Shown here piece by piece: positions 59,562 through 64,000 of a DNA stretch of 64,000 bases; within the stretch, counting starts at the first letter, position 1, and each line of letters starts with the position of its first letter. Made by a program: the position numbers and the translations under genes. Under the pieces are notes generated by a model that was not told the DNA's origin, did not search any database, and worked only from the letters and a program-made list of their open reading frames with translations. Source of the DNA: Solanum dulcamara (taxonomy: Eukaryota; Streptophyta; Magnoliopsida; Solanales; Solanaceae); contig NC_077246.1 in the NCBI RefSeq assembly GCF_947179165.1, positions 66,132,921 through 66,196,920 on the forward strand, given 5' to 3'.

Positions 59562-61409
59562 TGATATGTCACCAAAATACAATATTTACGACGCCCAAAA
59601 CAAGGAGTTATTGTAAGTTCTTAAGCACATTTTGTTAGTTTGATAAGTGTTTTTAGTTAGTTTTTAGGAAAATTGAAGCACTCTTGGGTTGATGGTATTT
59701 GGCATAATTCATATGGAAATTTGATTGATCTTGAAGGATGTTAGTAGCTTGGTATTGAGGTGAGGTCAAAAGGAAAGCAAAATATGCAAGAAGTTCTAGG
59801 TTGACTTGAGTTTAGCAAGGTTTCGCGACAACTTGAAAGGAGAACTCAAAGAATGAACTTCACCAGAAGTTGAAAGACCTTGGAATGGGTGTTGAGACAT
59901 TAAATCAACATTTTTTACCAAGTATGCTCACCAAGACAGCCACCACGGGCTGTGGTAGGCAGTACTGGCCATGAAAAGCACCTCCCATTCGTGAAGAAGG
60001 CTCCCAAGTAAGCTGCCAAGAAATTGGCTAAGGCTCACACCAAGGAAGCCTCACCACGATCCGTGGTCCTCACCACAGGATGTGGTGGGAACCATTGTGG
60101 TGTGACCAGCCATATAAATGCCAAGTCAAGATGTGACATGGGCAAGGCAATCACCAGGAGCCAAGGCAAGAGCAACATGGCCAAGGCAACCACCAAGGGC
60201 CTCCCCACGAGCCGTGGTCCTCACCACTGGACTTGGTGGGTTGGACATACACAAAAGGCCAAGGAAATGACTAATGAAGGACACCACTGGCTCTGGAGGC
60301 TCCCGTCCAGCACTACCCGTGTCTAAAATTAAGTTGTTTTCCTAGTTCGTTTAGGATTAGTTTTAGGTTTCTATAAATACCCTCTTGTGTTATGTTTTTA
60401 GGGTACACTTTTCCTATATTTTTTACACTTTTTTCCTACTGTTTATAGGATACATTACATGAACTAAACTCTAGTGTTGAAGTATTTTTCATCAACCACA
60501 CGAAATTGGACAGATTTGGGAGAAGAACACACAACTCAGATTCTTTAATTTCTAGTTTTGGTGATTGGAATCTAAGTATTATTATTCAATTGTGAGTTTG
60601 ATTTATTGTTATTTGTAAGTCTTCTAATACATGTTTCATCAATTATTTATTGAATTATCCATCCAAATTATGTAGGGCTAAACCCACAACTAGGGTTGTG
60701 GGAACCATTACTACTTAACTAGAATAGGCAAACGTAGGATTAATATTTGTGAATTATTTTTGCATTTATTGTGATTTCTTTATTCAAAAGTCTTTCTTAG
60801 TGAGTGCATGCATTAAGAAATTACCCTTATTTATTTCTTGCCCAGAAGAAAGGTAGTGATTATGAAAACAATTTCACAATAGAAATTCGAAGAGTCTGGT
60901 TTCCATTGAAGGAATAAACTTCGTCAAAGTTACTTGAGATCAGGAGGAGATAGTACTATGAGATCTAGGGCGAGGGTTAGTAAAGTATACATTCTGAGAC
61001 TGAGAAGATATGAATGAGATGTGTCTAAGAAAGATCGGGAGGTGAATTAGATGTTAATTAACTTGCTAGATTTTGTATGCAATTCATTGAACAATATCAT
61101 GATACGATTAGCCTATTAACTTACAAGTTATGGGGAACACAATCCTAGTCTAGTCTTCATATTGTTTACAACCTAAATCTTGTTTACTTGTTATTACTTT
61201 GTTGTTTGTTCTTAAATCATAATCAAAAACCCCACTTTTATTTTATGCAAGTTTATTTTTGGGAAGTAGTAACTACGACTGAATAGTGATAGCTAATAGA
61301 ACTTGTTCCAACCTATTTTCTGTGGGTTCTACCCCGACTCATAGTTGGGTAAAGTATACTGCTAACGATCATCTATATCTCTTTTGAGAGGTATAATTGA
61401 GCGTTATCA
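59562..61409 (+). repeat. LARD 3' LTR
   Basis: Begins TGATATGTCACCAA and ends GAGCGTTATCA, directly before the GCGAC duplication. The GC-rich island is at 59935-60310, with hairpin motifs GTGGTCCTCACCAC at 60063-60076 and 60214-60227. Confidence 0.9.
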
Positions 61410-61754
61410 GCGACGCGGACCTGTCGCCCATTTTTCTATTTTCGTCGCTTTACTTCGAAACTTTATCTTTTGATCCGGTTGGACTAAAATTTAACCAAGA
61501 CTATTTTACCACACAATTTTTCATCCTGATCAATATCCTGGCCTTGGATTGACCAAAAACGTTAAGAAAGATGTGTTGCGCAAACATTCTTTAGTCTAGG
61601 GGTATTTTGGTAATTTTATCGAGTGTAACACATATATAGAGAATAGGCTTAACTATTTTCATATCAATCAGTAATCAAAAAGACCACAGTTCAGTAATCT
61701 CAATATCATGCAACTTCATATAGGGGTCCTCTTATGGGACCTGCAAACACTTAA

Positions 61755-61882
61755 TTTGAGTCAGAACGTGACACCCGATCTAACGTTTGTGTCAAAACGT
61801 GATATTCGATCCAAATATATGTCGGAATGTGACACCTGATCCAATTATGTATCGAAACGTGACACCTGATCCAATTATATAA
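61755..61882. repeat. 33-bp-type repeat units in LTR C
   Basis: Four to five units of the form CRAAACGTGACACCYGATCCAA, shown here within 20 bases as ACGTGACACCTGATCCAA. This is the reverse complement of the array at 23564-23662, supporting that both LTRs are one family. Confidence 0.8.
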
Positions 61883-62875
61883 ACTAATCATAAATTATCA
61901 ATAATAGTTCACATTCTAACACCAAGAAACAGGTTCATCACAAAACAGGCCGGTAGTGATCATTTCACATATTTTATAGCATGCTTCCCTATTCATATAT
62001 ACATCTGCATACAATGAAGTAATTTAGTAAGTACATGAAATACATACGGGGAAACAAACCATCACCTACCTCAAATTCGAGCTTCAACAACTCTAAGATA
62101 CAAGAGCTTTTTCTTTCTGAGTTGTTCTGCTTGTTCTTGGTTTATAACAGTAAATACATATAAAAGTTCAACAAAATGGCCTAACTAACATGAATAATAA
62201 CACAATTTTCATCCTAGGCTAAACCCATGATCATAACCCCCATTTTAGGTCTATTTTCCACCGTTAGTTTTCAAGCTAAAACCCTCCCTCAAGATCTATC
62301 AGCCACCATAGATTATGGGTTCTAGGAATCAATTTATAAGTTTAGGGAGTAGATTACTTACCTTTGGAACAAATTGGGGTGGAAACCAGTAGGAAATCTC
62401 CCTAGGTCATTTCTGATCTTTCAAGAACGAAGTGGGAATGAAGTAAACCATTTTGGGTTTTTTCTCGTCTAATATTCATGACTGTTCCACCACAGCAAGA
62501 CCATCCTGCTCTGGTGGATTGCACGAAAACAGAGAGTTCGGAACTTGAGCTCCAAACTCTCATTTCACAACACACTCCCATTCCATGACATTTTAAATCT
62601 TACCTTTCACATCAAATTCAATTATGAGAGTTTTACTCACCCTTTTGCGATTCTGCAAAACCGTAAATGCTCCATATCATCTTGGATATCATCTAACTGA
62701 ATGATATTACCGATTCAATCCCCCACCTATCATAAGGTCACGTTAGACCTCACCTGACTCAGAAATCATTCAAGTCCAGCCTAGGCTAAATTTTTTCAAA
62801 GTTACTATTCGAAATTTTCTGGCCTAAATTCCTTCACCATTGGCCTATTCATAAGGACGGGGACAGGTCATTATA

Positions 62876-63239
62876 GTGAACACCGTTAATAAAAAATATT
62901 TTATAAAATTTAGGTAAACGTTTCATAGTTATTTTCTTTACATAGACCTAGATTCATGGCTCTCTTTTTTAAAATTGGTTTCAAATTTAAAGTTCATTAG
63001 TCTATTAGAGATAAAATTAAAGGGGAAAATATTTTAAAAGTATACATTGTTGATGACATATTGAATGCCTGTGTAAATTCTGGTAAAAAGGATAGTTCAA
63101 CTTTCTTTTTTAAAAAAATAATATCCCATGTCTGGGGTGTTATATATCAGAATGTACATACAAGAGGGGAGCTTGGCCTTACCTCCGAATATAACACAAG
63201 GATAAAAATTTATTCTTCACAAAAAGAGGGCAGGAGAAG
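62876..63239. other. AT-rich spacer
   Basis: No gene is recognised. A 60-codon open frame at 63061-63243 has no family resemblance. Confidence 0.4.
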
Positions 63240-63520
63240 CTAACTTAGATATTCCAATCCTCGGAAAAAGAAACTCTCTAGCTTACTAACAAAAAAAATT
63301 GCCTTGTCATATTTGAGCCTTATAGAAGGCATTTGGCTCTTGTCCAGTTGGAATGGACCCTTAGCCCCTATAGGAAGTTGGTGATGGGTGTCATAATAGG
63401 CCTCATTTTGATTGCTCACGGCTAATTTAGCAAGTTGGCCTGCAACCATATTGACCTCCCTGAAATAATGTTCTACTTTGACATTAGCAAGTTTCTTCAG
63501 ATTTTGAAGGATAGTTCAAT
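63240..63520 (-). pseudogene. RNase H-like domain remnant (plant LINE type)
   Basis: On the minus strand it reads LQNLKKLANVKVEHYFREVNMVAGQLAKLAV, here given in parts: LKKLANVKVEHYFREVN then MVAGQLAKLAV, followed by HQLPIGAKGPFQLDKSQMPS and IRLKYDKAIFF. HxxREVNxVAxxLA is the C-terminal part of the RNase H-like domain (RVT_3 type) found in plant L1 LINEs and in related host proteins, and the LPxxAxGxxxxDKxxxPxxR tail is typical. The upstream catalytic acidic residues are not present. It could be a LINE remnant or a host gene scrap; the former is likelier here. Confidence 0.6.
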
Positions 63521-64000
63521 GACCTCACTTGTTTGTACTCAATATATATCTGAATTTGAATGGTTAGGTCCTTAGGTGATTAAGTGTATTTGTTTTTATT
63601 ATGATTTAATTACTTATTCAATCTGAAAAAATCATAATCATTATGATCTTGAATATAGTCTTGGCCATGCGATACGAAATCATGATGTGAAATCATGAGA
63701 TGAAGTTGAAGATTTGTTTGGATATACGATTTGGATTTTTTATGTTGTATGTTTTCTCATAAACATAAAAACTCCATAAATTGAAAACTATCAAAATTGC
63801 TTCAATTGTTTATACAATCTTACCAAATAAATAAAAGTTTATAAAATCGCATTATACATTATCACAAAGTTATTCTAAAAAAATACAACATTTGATCAGG
63901 CCTTAATTAATTCAATAAAAAATAAAATTGAACATAAGTTGTAGTGTTCAAGTTGTTAGTAGCTAAGGAAATTATTTTTGCAGTTAATGACGTAGGCCAT
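63521..64000. other. AT-rich DNA to window end
   Basis: Nothing codes. CTTGGCCATGCGAT (63660) and TTTGATCAGGCC (63890) face each other like decayed ends of a small non-autonomous DNA element, but no duplication was seen. Confidence 0.4.

Larger units (their letters stand above)
55776..61409 (+). mobile_element. non-coding LTR retrotransposon (LARD-like, 5.6 kb)
   Basis: Exact 5-bp duplications GCGAC at 55771-55775 and 61410-61414. LTRs of 1881 and 1848 bp flank a 1.9 kb interior. The primer site TGGCGTCATTG (57660) follows the 5' LTR; the polypurine stretch GTTGAGGGTG (59551-59560) precedes the 3' LTR. No gag, protease, RT or integrase can be read in any frame. CGTCGTGCCGCGACATTAAA and GAGGCAACCCATG just inside resemble conserved non-coding motifs of Tat/Athila/Ogre-type gypsy elements, suggesting mobilisation by such a partner (inference). 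Confidence 0.9.
48254..61630 (-). mobile_element. solo LTR B, split by three insertions
   Basis: Exact 5-bp duplications CATAT at 48249-48253 and 61631-61635. The LTR itself is 48254-48398, 53630-55775 and 61415-61630, about 2.1 kb without inserts, and aligns with 37261-39657 (for example GAGGGTACCCTAG at the left end and CAAGTGAACCACTTGG). Inserts: gypsy remnant 48399-53629, RTE 54103-54483 and LARD 55776-61409. Confidence 0.88.
47697..62875 (-). mobile_element. solo LTR C, split by a 13.4 kb nest
   Basis: The two parts, 47697-48253 and 61631-62875, join at the CATAT duplication into one LTR of about 1.8 kb. On the minus strand it starts TATAATGACCTG and ends GGATCATGACA. The right part has the 33-bp repeat family of the solo LTR at 22272-24322. 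No matching flank duplication was found (CTAAA left, GTGAA right), so the outer history is uncertain. Confidence 0.7.

Overview
The window is AT-rich plant nuclear DNA, almost certainly from a Solanaceae genome (Solanum/Capsicum type). The clues are chromodomain Ty3/gypsy elements, RTE LINE tails ending in (TTG)n read on the minus strand, Au/SolS-like SINE sequence and a two-exon MLP/Bet v 1 gene. No bacterial features, rRNA or tRNA genes are visible. Species cannot be fixed from the sequence alone.

About three quarters of the window is transposon-derived. (i) 1-4661: the 5' half of a minus-strand gypsy element that landed in an older gypsy fragment (4662-4810). (ii) 4811-11288: AT-rich DNA with MITEs, a local duplication, an inverted repeat, and an RTE LINE 3' end inside a hAT-like element. 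(iii) 11294-20799: a full-span plus-strand gypsy element with two ~2.2 kb LTRs and a perfect 5-bp TSD, but a dead gag-pol and a deleted 3' junction. (iv) 22272-24322: a solo LTR. (v) 26666-34733: a minus-strand Ty1/copia element with perfect TSD, split by a 2.6 kb gypsy solo LTR (28684-31293).

(vi) 34758-36337: the only likely host gene, an MLP/Bet v 1 family gene (146 aa, two exons), beside a decayed duplicate of its first exon. A SINE, and the copia element just beyond it, sit in the duplicate's promoter. (vii) 37160-41280: a CACTA-like MITE split by a solo LTR (37261-39657), then copia and RTE scraps, one carrying a second CACTA MITE. (viii) 41290-44270: a degenerate hAT transposon with BED finger and C-terminal dimerisation domain. 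(ix) 44445-45835: an AT-rich tandem array. (x) 45920-62875: a deep nest. LTR C contains LTR B, and LTR B holds a deleted gypsy element, an RTE fragment and a 5.6 kb gag/pol-less LTR element (LARD-like, 55776-61409). (xi) 62876-64000: a LINE RNase H remnant and plain AT-rich DNA.

The window reads as a record of serial insertion and removal: at least four solo LTRs, several exact TSDs that fix the order of events, and coding regions broken mainly by C-to-T type nonsense changes. I found no convincing new gene system. The best leads are the SINE at the TATA position of the MLP duplicate, the non-coding LARD, and palindromic GC motifs inside otherwise AT-rich LTRs.
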